64,000 nt of DNA from JAGXLC01 sp964585385 (GTDB lineage: Bacteria; Bacteroidota; Bacteroidia; Bacteroidales; UBA12077), in the NCBI GenBank assembly GCA_964585385.1, contig CAZPDP010000009.1, positions 1 to 64,000 of the forward strand, read 5' to 3'. A model generated the notes under the pieces. The model was not told the origin of the DNA and did not search any database. It saw only the letters and a list, made by a program, of their open reading frames with translations. This document shows positions 52,037-63,719 of the stretch, piece by piece. The translations under genes and the position numbers were made by a program. Numbering within the stretch: the stretch's first letter is position 1; each line of letters begins with the position of its first letter.

Positions 52037-52074
52037 TTAAAAAAATTGGGGATCAAATATATTCATCCCCAATT
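52037..52074 (-). terminator. Terminator after the PorP/SprF gene
   Basis: AATTGGGGAT (52044-52053) pairs perfectly with ATCCCCAATT (52065-52074). On the minus strand the stem is followed by a T run (plus-strand A's at 52039-52045). Confidence 0.88.
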
Positions 52075-52121
52075 AATAATACAATATTTCAACGAAACAG
52101 AATATTTTCTAGTACAAAAAA

Positions 52122-53048
52122 CTATTTAATATCATCAAATTTTAATCCGAACATAAACTCAATAGTACCTCTGGAATATTGCGTCAATGGTGAAACTGTC
52201 AGGTCATAGGAAAAGCCAAAAAGCCATCTGCTTTCATGGATATAACCTCCCATTATCGAAAGAGCATCGCCTGTTCTGAAGGCCAGTCCACCCCATACTA
52301 TCCTTTGATAGAAGGCCTTTACAGTTAATTCTGCCTGCGGATTTGAGGGGAACATTTCACGTATTAAAAGCGAAGGTCTAAGTTGAAAATCCCTGTTCAA
52401 AATAATGTTGGCTCCACCGGAAAGATAGTAGTGTTGTTTCAGCTTATTAATACCAACGCTTTGAGGTGAAATTTTGCTTAGTTTATTACCCAAAAGCTGG
52501 TGAGCTGATATCCCTGCAAAGAAATACGTGGAATAAACATACAATCCGGCCGAAGCATCGGGTAAAAACATGGATCGCACGGTACCATCAATAACAGGAT
52601 CTGAAATGCCTCCGTTTACATCCTGCAGAGTTTGAAGGTCAAATTGTGTACCATCTACTTTGTACTGAATACCTCCGAGAGAAAGACCCCCGGAGATACG
52701 AATATCTGAGTTAATGGCATAATTATACGCATAGGTTCCTTTGAAGACCAATCTGCTGGTTGGACCGGTATAATCCACGTAAATATTGCCACCATAACCC
52801 ATCGGTTGATCTTTTGTCGGACCATATACACTAATGCTGTGTGTTTGCGGAGCATTGTTTACTCCCATCCACTGCATACGTGAGAAGGCTCTTACCTGCA
52901 AGTAGTTATGTGTACCAGCAACAGCTGGATTAATCATAAAATCATTGAATGTATACTGCGTATAATGCGGTAATTGTTGTGCTTTCGAACTTAATCCGAA
53001 AGAAAGCAGCAAAACACCTGTTATAATGAAGATTCTTAGTGTTTTCAT
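52122..53048 (-). CDS. PorP/SprF-family type IX secretion membrane protein
   Basis: A 308-residue outer-membrane beta-barrel protein with a signal peptide (cleaved near SSKAQQ). The family motif QQLPHYTQYTFNDFMINPAV begins the mature protein, followed by HNYLQVRAFSRMQWMGVNNA and a C-terminal strand ending in MFGLKFDDIK. SprF is needed for secretion of the gliding adhesin SprB, and relatives are encoded next to large type B sorting-domain proteins. That is the case here: the giant adhesin gene ends 3 bp upstream. The pair forms one transcription unit closed by a terminator. Confidence 0.94.
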   Translation of the reverse strand: MKTLRIFIITGVLLLSFGLSSKAQQLPHYTQYTFNDFMINPAVAGTHNYLQVRAFSRMQWMGVNNAPQTHSISVYGPTKDQPMGYGGNIYVDYTGPTSRLVFKGTYAYNYAINSDIRISGGLSLGGIQYKVDGTQFDLQTLQDVNGGISDPVIDGTVRSMFLPDASAGLYVYSTYFFAGISAHQLLGNKLSKISPQSVGINKLKQHYYLSGGANIILNRDFQLRPSLLIREMFPSNPQAELTVKAFYQRIVWGGLAFRTGDALSIMGGYIHESRWLFGFSYDLTVSPLTQYSRGTIEFMFGLKFDDIK

Positions 53049-53051
53049 AAC

Positions 53052-56000
53052 CTATCGAATTATTGTTACTGTTCCGGATAATATATCCACACCTTTTTCA
53101 TGGCTGTCAATTATATAGTAATACGTACCTGATGGTAATGGCCTTCCTCTTGAATTAGTGCCATCCCAGGCATTATCATTTCTGTATGGTCTTCTTCTGA
53201 ATACCTCTCCTCCCCACCTGTTAAAGACGGTTACTTCCAGATTGTCGTAAGTATCCGCATCTTTTAGCTTCCAGGTATCGTTAATTCCATCACCATTGGG
53301 CGAGAAAGCATCGGTTGGTGTTACATTCGGTACGATATTCACCATAATGCTGTCGTTTTCATAACAAATTTCACTTCCATGATCTACTTCAACAGTAAAC
53401 CAGACCGGTTGCTTCGGAATGTCATCATCTCTGAGGTTTTCAATACTCAGGGTCGACTGCAGACCTGATGCAGAAGTGAAATAATTAGCCGGTTCCCAAA
53501 GGTAAGTTATCAATGAATCAGGTATGCTGTCATCATTTTCAACTATGGCTGTTAAGTTCACTTCGCTAACAATCTCCAGGAAGGATAATTGATCATCTAT
53601 TTCCTCATCATCTTCAAGGATATAAGGATCGAGTGTTGGGTAAATATAGACAAATTTCTCTTCCGAAGTCATACAACGAGCATTCTTAACATGTATTGAG
53701 TACCGGGTTTCTTCCGTTGGAGAATCTGTAAGGGTATCCAGCTCATTTACAGAATAGAAACTCTCCTCTAATGGTGACCAATAAAGAGAATCCACTTTGC
53801 TGATAACCTCAGGATACAATTTGACATCATTATTCATACAGATAGTATCCCTGAAATCTCCTATAGATAGCTGAATATCATAGTTCGGATTACTTGATAC
53901 TTGCACTGTATCAGTGTAAGTACATCCCAAACTGTCAACTACTGTAAAGCCATAGGTTCCACCTGTTATATTGACAAGTGAATCTTTCCCTCTCACAGGT
54001 GCCTGGCCAAACCAACTATAAGAATAGGAATCATCGCTGTATGGTGTTCCGCCATTCACCTCAAGTCTTATTGCACCGGTTTCACCACCAATTGGTGTTA
54101 AGCCTGAAGCACAATAAGCCTGGTCTGATTGAGCCACTACTTCAATCGGATCGGATTCATCAAGGTATACAGAATCTTTAACGGCAACATCGAAGGAATC
54201 GGTAACTTCTACATAATACCATCCTTTTGAAAGATTATAAAGCGTATCATGCATTGACCGGGTAGTTCGCTGTTTTATCTTAACATAAGACTGGCTTACA
54301 GTATCGTATGTACTCCATACATAAGTGAACGGAGAATTACCTCTGAGTACTTCAACTGCCACAATACCATCACCAGATCCCGGACAGGATATTTTCTGCA
54401 CCTTTTCAATGTTGATTTTCATTGGTATTGAAATTTCCAGGTAATCCGGGTCACAATAAGCACTGTCGTATGCCTCAAGAAGATAATTTCCACCCGGTAT
54501 ACCCTGGAATACAGCAAATGTTGTATCTCCCTGCATAAAGTAGGTTGAATCGGCTGGATAAAGTGTTGTATCCTGGCCGTCCTGTTTAATCAACCTGAAA
54601 ATCAATCGTGAATTACCTCCTATACCACCAACAGTAAGATTGTTAGAAATGGTTGTCCAGTCCGGATAAATATTGGTTATCTGAACAGGCTCAGGCTGTA
54701 TAATAATAAGCTCATCCATTGTTGAACAGCCGTTGCTATCGGTAACCTCCACAATAAATCCAGTGGTATCACTGAGATAATCATTGTAATTCAATACAAT
54801 ACTATCGCCTACAGCAACCGTATCCATCGTAGCCTGGTTATACCAGACAATTGTGTAAGGAGTTGTACCACCCACAGGTGAGACGTAAAATTCGGCTGTA
54901 TCTTCAGGACAATTCAACAAGGCTGTATCACTATAAAAATCATACACTGATGTACCTGCCACTGTATCGATTGCAAAGCTAACTGGTGCAGGTTCATCAA
55001 CATAGATGGAGTCCTCAAGCACGAAGCCATTATGATCGGTAATAGTAATATAGTACCAGCCGGCAGACAGACCTTTGAGTGTATCAGTTCTGGCGCTGTC
55101 AATGAAGGCAGGTTCTGTATTCCAGTCATACTCAAATGGTGGTGTACCACCACTGATATTGGCTATTGCCAGGCCATCTGTATCCCCTGAACAAGCCAGA
55201 GATTGTTTATCCATTGTAAGCTCGAAGTGAATGATATTGACTGTATCAGATAGATAGCCACATCCGTTTTCATCGTATACAATTATTTCGTAGTCTCCTC
55301 CTGTCAGATTTGAAAACAGGGCATTTGCTGTATCATTTGCTGTTGGGATGGCCTGGGAATCTGCAGAACCATCATCTAAGTTATTAATATCAAAGAATAT
55401 GGTATCATTTCCTCCTGCAGTGGTTACTTCTATTGATCCATCCGAGGCGCCCGGAGCGGATAGAGTATCGGGAATTATCTCAACGATGCTCAATGGATTC
55501 GGTTCATATACAAATACAGTATCCTTATCTGTATTGTCAATGCTATCAATTACATTCAGGATGTAATTTCCACCGGCTACATTGGACAATGTATCTGTAT
55601 TGCTTGAACTTCCCCGGTTGGTTCTAATCGTATCCCCTGCAAAGTTTGTCCATTCGTAATCGTATGGTGCAAAACCACCAATCACTTCTGCAATGACTCT
55701 ACCATTGCTGTCAAAAGCACATGTTACCGGTTCCACTTCAGTAAAGTTAATCTCCAGTGGTGCAATTCGGATATCACTGCTCTTAGCTGAATCACATCCA
55801 TTTACATCAGTGACAACTACGAAGTAGTCTCCTTCAGAAAGACCTGTAAAGTCTCCGTCGTTTGTTGTATCCACACCGGTTGTATCAGTGGAGGTAAATT
55901 TATACAGAATATATTCAAGAGGTGGCGTTCCACCTGTTGCGTCAATGTCTATAGTACCATCAGAAGCGCCCGGTGAAGACAATGGAGTAAAGTTTTCACT

Positions 56001-59000
56001 AACAATAGTTATCTGATCGGGTTGTGTAATGGTTACACTATCCAGGGTGAAACATCCATTGCTATCGGTAATACTTATATAATAGGAATTAGCACCCAGG
56101 GTAACCGTATCGCCTGTCGTAACTGAATCCATCGTTGCCTTTTCATACCAGGTAATAGTATATGGACTGATTCCGCCGCTTACATAAGCAATAAATGTTT
56201 CCTGGTCACCGTAGCATAAAACACTACTGTCTGGTCCTATACTATCTAACAAAAGGGGTTCGGGTTCAAAGACCTCAATGGTATCGCGGGTATTAATACC
56301 TGTACTATCCTCAACATTGAGGATGTAAAATCCAGCCCCCACGCTTCTTAAAGTATCATTAGCATAAGGTGAATCTTCAGCTATTCTAACTGTATCTTCA
56401 CTCATATCCGAAGTATCCAGACTTGTCCATTCGTAGGTATAGGGTAAAACTCCACCATCTACCTCCGCATAAACCGTACCTGTTGAATCACCGGCACAGT
56501 CAACTGAATCAGTTGTAAGCGTTATATCAATGTAACTTATATTGAAATCGCTGCTTTCAACAGGCCCACACCCGTTTACATCATCAACGAGTACGTAATA
56601 TGTGCCTTCTGACAGACCACTAAAATCTCCTGTATTGTTTGAAGTAATAAATGTGGTGTCTGTGAGTCCAATTTCATACAATTCATACGTTAAAGGAGGC
56701 GTGCCACCTGTGGCATCCACATCAATGGTTCCATCCGAAGCGCCAGGGTCTGAAAGGGATGTAAAGCTTTCACTGACAATAGTTATCGGATCAGGTTCAG
56801 TAATATTTACGCTGTCCAATGTATAGCATCCATTGCTGTCAGTAATGGCAATGTAATAATTATTTGCTGCTAAGGTAACCGTATCACCAGTGGTTATTGA
56901 ATCCATCGTGCTCTTCTCATACCAGGTAATGGTATAAGGAGCTATTCCACCACTAACATGGGCAATAAACATCTCCTGATTACCTGGGCATGTTATGCTG
57001 CTGTCAGGACTTATACTATCCAGTAATAATGGCTCAGGTTCGTAAACCTCAATGGTATCTCTTTCATTGATACCAGTACTGTCAATAACATTTAGTATGT
57101 AAAATCCGGCAGTAACATTGGCCAGTGTATCATTAGCAAGAGGAGTATCCTCAACCACTCTTACAGTATCTTCACTCATGTCTGAAGTATCAAGGCTTGT
57201 CCATTCATAAGTGTAAGGCAGAACTCCTCCGGTAACCTGTGCATAGACAATTCCTGTAGAATCGCCTGCACAAAGAACAGAATCTGCATCCAATGTGATT
57301 TCTATTGCACTGATATCAAAATCAACACTTTCTTTTGGTCCGCAGCCATTTACATCTGACACCAGTACATAATAAAGCCCTTCTCCTAAGCCGGTAAATT
57401 CTCCATCATTGTTTGAATCCTCAAAGGTTGTATCACTTGGGTTAACCTTGTACAATTCATAGAGTAACGGAGGTGTTCCTCCGGTAGCATCCACATCAAT
57501 AGTCCCGTCTGTGGCTCCAGTATCTGTCAATGAAGTCATCGTTTCACTGACAATCTGAATGCTGTCAGGTTGTGTAATAGTAAAGGATGTATCTTTCAGA
57601 CAGCCATTCTGATCAAATACTTCAAGCAGGTAATCTCCTCCACCTAAATTGATAAAATCCCCTGTAGTATTAGTGCCAATCGTATCAGCAGCGCCAGTGG
57701 GATCATAAATCAGTGAATAGTAAAGGGTACCTGTTCCACCATATGCACTGTCATGGACTTCACCTGTTGAATCACCATAGCAAGTATTAATATCAATTAT
57801 ATCAAGGGAATCAATTATGATTTCAGGGGGTTCGACAACTGTAATGGAGTCTATAGCAACACACCCAAGAGAATCGGTAACTCTTACATAGAATTTATCA
57901 GCGAATAATTCAACGGTATCTTCATTGGCATATTGTGATAATGTAGAACTGAAATCCGGAGTTGTACTCCATTCTATAGGCTGATAAGGTGGAATTCCTC
58001 CAAAGAAGTTCACTACTGCAGTAGCGTTTGTATCTCCATAACAGGTAACCTGTAATTCATCCATAACATCATACTCCGTATACACTACATTGGTTCCGCT
58101 GTATTCCTGGATGGGCACTGAAGTTGTATCGTTGTAAGAAACAGTGGTCAAATCTCCACTAATCTCATCATTATCTGTAAAACTGATTCTAACGCTATCA
58201 ATAAAACCTTTAGGATCAGAACCAAACCATTTTGCCCAATCTCCTACCCTGATTTTCCAGGCTCCATTAGCTGGATCTGAACCGTGTAATGGTGTTAAAT
58301 GCCCTTCAATTTTATAATTCCCTGTAGCTGGATCTTCACAGGCATCGAATTTTGTTGAAAAATCAGTGCTGAATGTTAAATTGGCATTTGTTTCAGTACA
58401 AAAAGTACCACTTGAGTCTGCGAGGGGTATAACTTGCCCATTTGGAGTAATCAAATCATAACTGAGATCATAGATATATTCATGATCTTTTATAGCAATT
58501 TGAACTGTAATGGTCGTTGAATTGGTATCGATTGTAAATGGACTGGGTCTTCCAATAGATATATCAAACAGGTTGACAAACAAATTAGCCACCTCACTGG
58601 TGTCGCTTCCGCAAGTCCCATCAACAATCACACGGTAATCGCCACTATCGCTGGTGTCTGCAGTAGCAATTTTAAGAGAGTCCTGGTCCACTGTTATGTC
58701 TCCTCCGGTTGAAAGATCATTCCAGGAGCTACCATCAAAATATTGCCATGTATAGCTCAGGGCTCCTGTTCCGGTTGCAGCAACACCAAAGGCTACATCG
58801 GATTCACTACAAACCTCCTTATCGGTCGGATGAGAAGTAATCTCAGTGGCTGGGTTAACTGTTAATGTCGCTACGTCACTCTGTTTGGTTCCACATCCGT
58901 TCGACACCTCTAGGCGGTAATCGCCATCGTCACTCAGTGAAACATCCGTAATGGTATAACTGGAACTGGTCGCTCCAGATATCGAACTCCAGCTGCCGCC

Positions 59001-62000
59001 GGCATTCGTATACCACTGGTAACTGATCGGCGCCTCTCCGGTTGCTGTCACACTGAACGTCGCATCGTCGCCTTCACATACAGTGGTGGAACTGGGCTGG
59101 CTGGTAATGGTGATGCTGTCCTGAACCGTCAGGCTTACCTCATCTGTTGTATCATCAAAACAAACTCCTTCGATGACAAGCCGGTAATTGCCTTCATCAC
59201 CGTTGCCCACATCACTCAGATTTAAAGTCGTACTGGTCGCCCCGGATATCGCCGAGTATCCGCCGCCGCCGGCATCGGTCTCCCACTGGTAACCCGTTAC
59301 ATCGCCCTCTACTGTGGCGCTGAAGCTTACATCTTCGCCTTCGCATGCGGTTACCGGGTCGGGCTGGTCGGTAATCTGTATTGTATCGTTGACGGTAAGA
59401 GTCGCTATATCGCTCTGGTCGGTATCGCAACTATTTGACACCTCTACGCGGTAATCTCCGGCATCGCCTGAGGAAACATCCGTAATGGTATAACTGGAAC
59501 TGGTCGCTCCAGATATCGAACTCCAGCNNNNNNNNNNNNNNNNNNNNNNNNNNNNNNNNNNNNNNNNNNNNNNNNNNNNNNNNNNNNNNNNNNNNNNNNN
59601 NNNNNNNNNNNNNNNNNNNNNNNNNNNGAAACATCCGTAATGGTATAACTGGAACTGGTCGCTCCAGATATCGAACTCCAGCTGCCGCCGGCATTCGTAT
59701 ACCACTGGTAACTGATCGGCGCCTCTCCGGTTGCTGTCACACTGAACGTCGCATCGTCGCCTTCACATACAGTGGTGGAACTGGGCTGGCTGGTAATGGT
59801 GATGCTGTCCTGAACCGTCAGGCTTACCTCATCTGTTGTATCATCAAAACAAACTCCTTCGATGACAAGCCGGTAATTGCCTTCATCACCGTTGCCCACA
59901 TCACTCAGATTTAAAGTCGTACTGGTCGCCCCGGATATCGCCGAGTATCCGCCGCCGCCGGCATCGGTCTCCCACTGGTAACCCGTTACATCGCCCTCTA
60001 CTGTGGCGCTGAAGCTTACATCTTCGCCTTCGCATGCGGTTACCGGGTCGGGCTGGTCGGTAATCTGTATTGTATCGTTGACGGTAAGAGTCGCTATATC
60101 GCTCTGGTCGGTATCGCAACTATTTGACACCTCTACGCGGTAATCTCCGGCATCGCCTGAGGAAACATCCGTAATGGTATAACTGGAACTGGTCGCTCCA
60201 GATATCGAACTCCAGCTGCCGCCGGCATTCGTATACCACTGGTAACTGATCGGCGCCTCTCCGGTTGCTGTCACACTGAACGTCGCATCGTCGCCTTCAC
60301 ATACTGTGGTGGAACTGGGCTGGCTGGTGATGGTGATTGTATCTTGTACGGTCAGGCTTACTGTATCGCTATACTCATCCCCGCAATCTCCCTGTACAAA
60401 CACACGATAGAATATTTCATCGGCATCAGAAACAGGATCAATAGTTAAGGTAGTTGAATTTTCTCCTGAAAATCTTGAGCCTGAAATATCAGACCATGTA
60501 TCTAACCCGTTCGGACTGGATTGCCAGGTATAACTTAAACTTTCACCATCAGCAGAAACACTGAATGAGGCGGTTCCACCTTCACAAGCAACTTGATCAG
60601 TTGGATCAGAAGTTATATTAGTTTGTGTTACTGAATCAACAGTTGCATCAGGCCCCTGGGCAACACAACTATTTTCATCGATGGCAAAAGTTTCATAAGT
60701 ATCAGGTGCCAGGCCAGTAAAACCTCCATCTTCATCCCAGGCTGGAGGCGTCGGAATTGTATCTCCCGGAGTTGTAGCATATAGTCGAAAATCTTTATCT
60801 CCGGTTCCACCGGAGGCACTCAATTGTATTTCCCCATCATCATTCAATGCACAGGAAGAAATAATATTATCAACAGAAATAGAGATTTCAGAAGGAATAC
60901 TGTCTCCATATCTGTCTTCATCAAAAATAGTATTGAAAGAGGATGGACCGCATCCATTCACATCAGTTACTTCTACAGTTATGATATCATCTTTGGCAAT
61001 CCCCGTAACTATGGAGGAATCTGAACCCAGCGTATCGCTGAAATCCTTTATCCATGTATAGGTATATGGTGGAGTACCGCCACTAACATGGGCTTTTAAA
61101 CTGGCATCGCTTGAATTGAAGCAGCTAAGCGCCTTAACACAAGTTACAGAATCAACAACAATCTCATCGGGTTCATATACTGTCACAGAATTGCCATCCC
61201 AATTCGTATTTGGATTATCAGCATCCCTTATATAAGCATTATATGGTTCTGCCGAGAAATCCGAAAAAACAACAGTATCATCAGAAGTTGTGGTTTCTCT
61301 TATTATTGCGCCATCAATATCTTCTATCTGATATATTTGATCTCCGCTAAACCCTCCTGTTTCATACATATAGATAACACCATCAGAGCCTCCATTACAA
61401 GTTACAGAATCCGTTTCGGTCTCAAGCTCTATACTTGTGCTATTTGTAATTATATTATAAGATGATATTTTATTGTAACTTAAATTACCAAGTTTTAATT
61501 TTCCCGGCCCACGATCTCCCCTTATCATAATTCTTGAATTTCCAGCATCAAAAGTTAGTCCCTCGGTTTCCTGGAAATCCCAATTATTAACAATTATAAT
61601 CGAGGAGTCTAATTCAAGTTCTTTTGAACGCTCTCCTAGACTAGCAAATTCATTGCATTGAACTTCCTTGCCATTAGTTTTTAATAATCCTTGTTTTAAA
61701 ATCAGATTTTCTGATGTTATTAATTTACTTTCTAGTTCCCAACTCCCAGAAGGTGAATTTAAAATAATATTTGATTTTAGTTTACTTAAAACATTAATTG
61801 TATTTACCTCATTTCCTATTAACTGGACATCCCCGTAAAATTGATTTTCGAGTTTTTCGGGAATTTGAATGGACCCGTGAATATTTAATTTTGCTCCCGT
61901 CCATTTTTTAAAAATAAACGATTTACTTTTCAATATTTGGTTTCCAGCCTCCTCTTTCCATATAAAATCCTTGCATACAGCTTCATCTTTTATTAACACG

Positions 62001-62230
62001 TACTGTCCGCGTGAAGAAAAAGAATTTTCATCGAAGATGACATTGTCATGTTGGGTGGGAATAGCATCGGCAGGATCTCCTCCACTTTCAAGTGACCAGT
62101 GAGCAGGGTCATTCCATGAACCACTTCCATTTATCCAATAATATTCTTGGGAAAGGCTCTGCAGTGAGCATAATATAAATGGTATAAACAACAGGAATAC
62201 CATTTTGAGAAATCTGAATTGTCCGGACAT
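53052..62230 (-). CDS. Giant SprB-like T9SS adhesin, type B sorting domain (interrupted by assembly gap)
   Basis: A secreted adhesin of at least about 3000 residues. Order: signal peptide (about 1-27); a WINGSGSWNDPAHW-type N-terminal domain; SprB-type repeats; paired Ig-like domains of 89 residues each; a P/Homo-B-like domain (nt about 58140-58570, GAWKIRVGDWAKWFG); many SprB-type repeats with GGTPPLTYELY and GGVLPYTYEW patterns (nt about 54400-57900); and a gliding-motility C-terminal domain (TPTDAFSPNGDGINDTW, FNRWGGEVF, GTYYYIID) for T9SS. The 100-N gap at 59528-59627 breaks the frame. Deleting the N's plus the 55 bases repeated on both sides (155 nt) restores one continuous frame, so this is a single gene. 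The partner PorP/SprF-like gene lies 3 bp downstream. Confidence 0.93.
55990..57570 (-). repeat. Long-period SprB-type repeat, about 771 bp per unit
   Basis: Three successive versions of a roughly 257-residue block start with IVSE, at about 57566, 56795 and 56018. Each holds an ASDGTIDVDATGGTPPL segment, a VNGC segment, a CAGDSTG segment and an ITWYEK segment; the third is shorter and diverged. Boundaries are approximate. Confidence 0.7.
58940..60335 (-). repeat. 534-bp tandem repeat encoding paired Ig-like domains
   Basis: The marker AACATCCGTAATGG recurs at 58941, 59475, 59630 and 60164. The distances 58941-59475 and 59630-60164 are both exactly 534 bp, or 178 residues (two 89-residue Ig-like domains, one beginning ITSQPSSTTVCEGDDATFSV and one ITDQPDPVTACEGEDVSFSA). 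Copies are nearly identical at DNA level and GC-richer than their surroundings. The assembly gap lies between the second and third marker. Confidence 0.9.
59528..59627. other. Assembly gap (100 N)
   Basis: Exactly 100 N's. The 55 bases before the gap (59473-59527) are identical to the 55 after it (59628-59682), which points to contig ends that overlap by a de Bruijn k-mer of 55. The real missing length is therefore 534n minus 55 for n of 0 or more. Confidence 0.98.
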
Positions 62231-62468
62231 GATCAGATAGATTTTACACGTGTTAATAGATTCAATTGCAATGTTAATAAAATTTTACGGCTTAATCTTG
62301 TTTTTGTTACAAATTTTCAGGAGGTAATGGCTTAAACAAAAGCCTTTTTATTCACAAACCAAGCGGGTTTATTTTTCTCAGAAGCTAAAAAATGTTAATA
62401 ACTTTTTTATGGATGAGTCAATATAAATGACTAACAGCCAGCTTGCTTAGACTAAAACAGATTGTTTA

Positions 62469-63707
62469 TCACAGTTTTTCCCTGGGATCAGAAAGTATGT
62501 ATTTTCGGGTAATATAGCGCACAGGGTAATAAGATGCCAAAAATCCAATAGCGAGTACAGTTATAAAAACCAAAAAAACATCAAGAAACTGGATTTCAAC
62601 AGGATAATTATCCACCATGAATGATCCTGAAGTACCTAACCTGATTAAACCAAAAGTTTCCTGCAACCAACAGATGAAAATACCTGATCCAACTCCAATA
62701 ACAGCTCCCAAAATAGAAATCATCCACCCTTCCAGGAAAAATATACGTTTGATAGAGTTTATATGGGCACCCAAACTTCTCAGAATTACAATGTCATCCT
62801 TCTTATCAATAATTAGCATAGTCAAAGAGCCAATAATATTAAAAGAAGCTACTATTAAAATAAAGGTAAGAATCACAAATGTATAAAGCTTTTCCGACTG
62901 CATGACCTGATGAAAAAGAGCATGCTGTTCGTTCCTGTTTTTCACCTCAAAACTGGGGCCTATCAATTCTTTAATTTCTTGCTGTACGGTTTCTATCTTA
63001 TACTCTTCCTTTATTTTCAGCTCAAGTGCACTTACTTCATCGTCATATTCGAGCAGGTCCCTTGCAAAATGAAGAGGGACTATGACATATTTCACATCAT
63101 AATCGGCCTGGATACTAAAAATACCTATTGGAAAAATATATTTTCGGTTGTAGGCCTGCTGAGGATTAACCATAGAAGTTTGTCCACGCTCCGGTATATA
63201 GATAATTAAAGGTTCCATAAAATTTAAACTTACTGACAAATAGTAAGCCACTCCCTGACCAATTACCGCCATATCTTTGTTTTCAGCCCTTAATGCATAC
63301 TCCCCGTTTACAATCATGCTGTCTATTCCGGTTAAATCATTGAAGTTGTCTTCCACACCCTTTATTCTGCCAATATATTGCTTATCGTCGTATTTAATTA
63401 AAGCATTTTCCTCAAGAACCTCAGTAAAAACAGCAACAGACTCCATCTTTTTCAGGCTGTCGATTTTTTCATTATCCTGTAAACTAAACACCTTCCCACT
63501 TACAGGTTCTATTTTTAAATCCGGGTCAAAAGAACTATAGCTTCTCTCCAGCAACTCATCAAATCCATTAAAAACCGACAAAATAACTACAAGCGCCATA
63601 GTTCCAATGGCAACACCCACAACAGAAATAAGGGAAATAATGTTGATAACATTCCGGAGTTTACGGGTCAGGAAATAACGCTTTGCTATAAAAAACGGGA
63701 AATTCAC
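62469..63707 (-). CDS. FtsX/LolE-type ABC transporter permease
   Basis: A 412-residue inner-membrane protein of the lipoprotein-releasing (LolC/E) permease group. The start is set at a GTG (63707), giving the typical MNFPFFIAKRYFLTRKLRNV beginning; a TTG nine bases upstream also fits. TM1 (about 20-45, ISVVGVAIGTMALVVILSVF) is followed by a large periplasmic domain (about 50-260), then three helices at the C-terminus within an FtsX domain (IVLRSLGAHINSIKRIFFLE). It may extract lipoproteins or act as a MacB-like exporter; its ATPase is not adjacent. It follows rbfA by 12 bp. Confidence 0.9.
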   Translation of the reverse strand: MNFPFFIAKRYFLTRKLRNVINIISLISVVGVAIGTMALVVILSVFNGFDELLERSYSSFDPDLKIEPVSGKVFSLQDNEKIDSLKKMESVAVFTEVLEENALIKYDDKQYIGRIKGVEDNFNDLTGIDSMIVNGEYALRAENKDMAVIGQGVAYYLSVSLNFMEPLIIYIPERGQTSMVNPQQAYNRKYIFPIGIFSIQADYDVKYVIVPLHFARDLLEYDDEVSALELKIKEEYKIETVQQEIKELIGPSFEVKNRNEQHALFHQVMQSEKLYTFVILTFILIVASFNIIGSLTMLIIDKKDDIVILRSLGAHINSIKRIFFLEGWMISILGAVIGVGSGIFICWLQETFGLIRLGTSGSFMVDNYPVEIQFLDVFLVFITVLAIGFLASYYPVRYITRKYILSDPREKL

Positions 63708-63719
63708 AGGATACAAATA

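Noticed and set aside
59444..59705. Two separate adhesin genes, one on each side of the N run
   Set aside because: The frame mismatch comes from the arbitrary 100-N spacer; removing 155 bases gives one uninterrupted frame, and only the upstream part has a signal peptide and only the downstream part a sorting domain.
59212..60119. Two identical 72-codon minus-strand frames (59212-59430 and 59901-60119)
   Set aside because: They are out-of-frame shadows of the two copies of the 534-bp Ig repeat; their identity reflects the DNA repeat, not a gene family.
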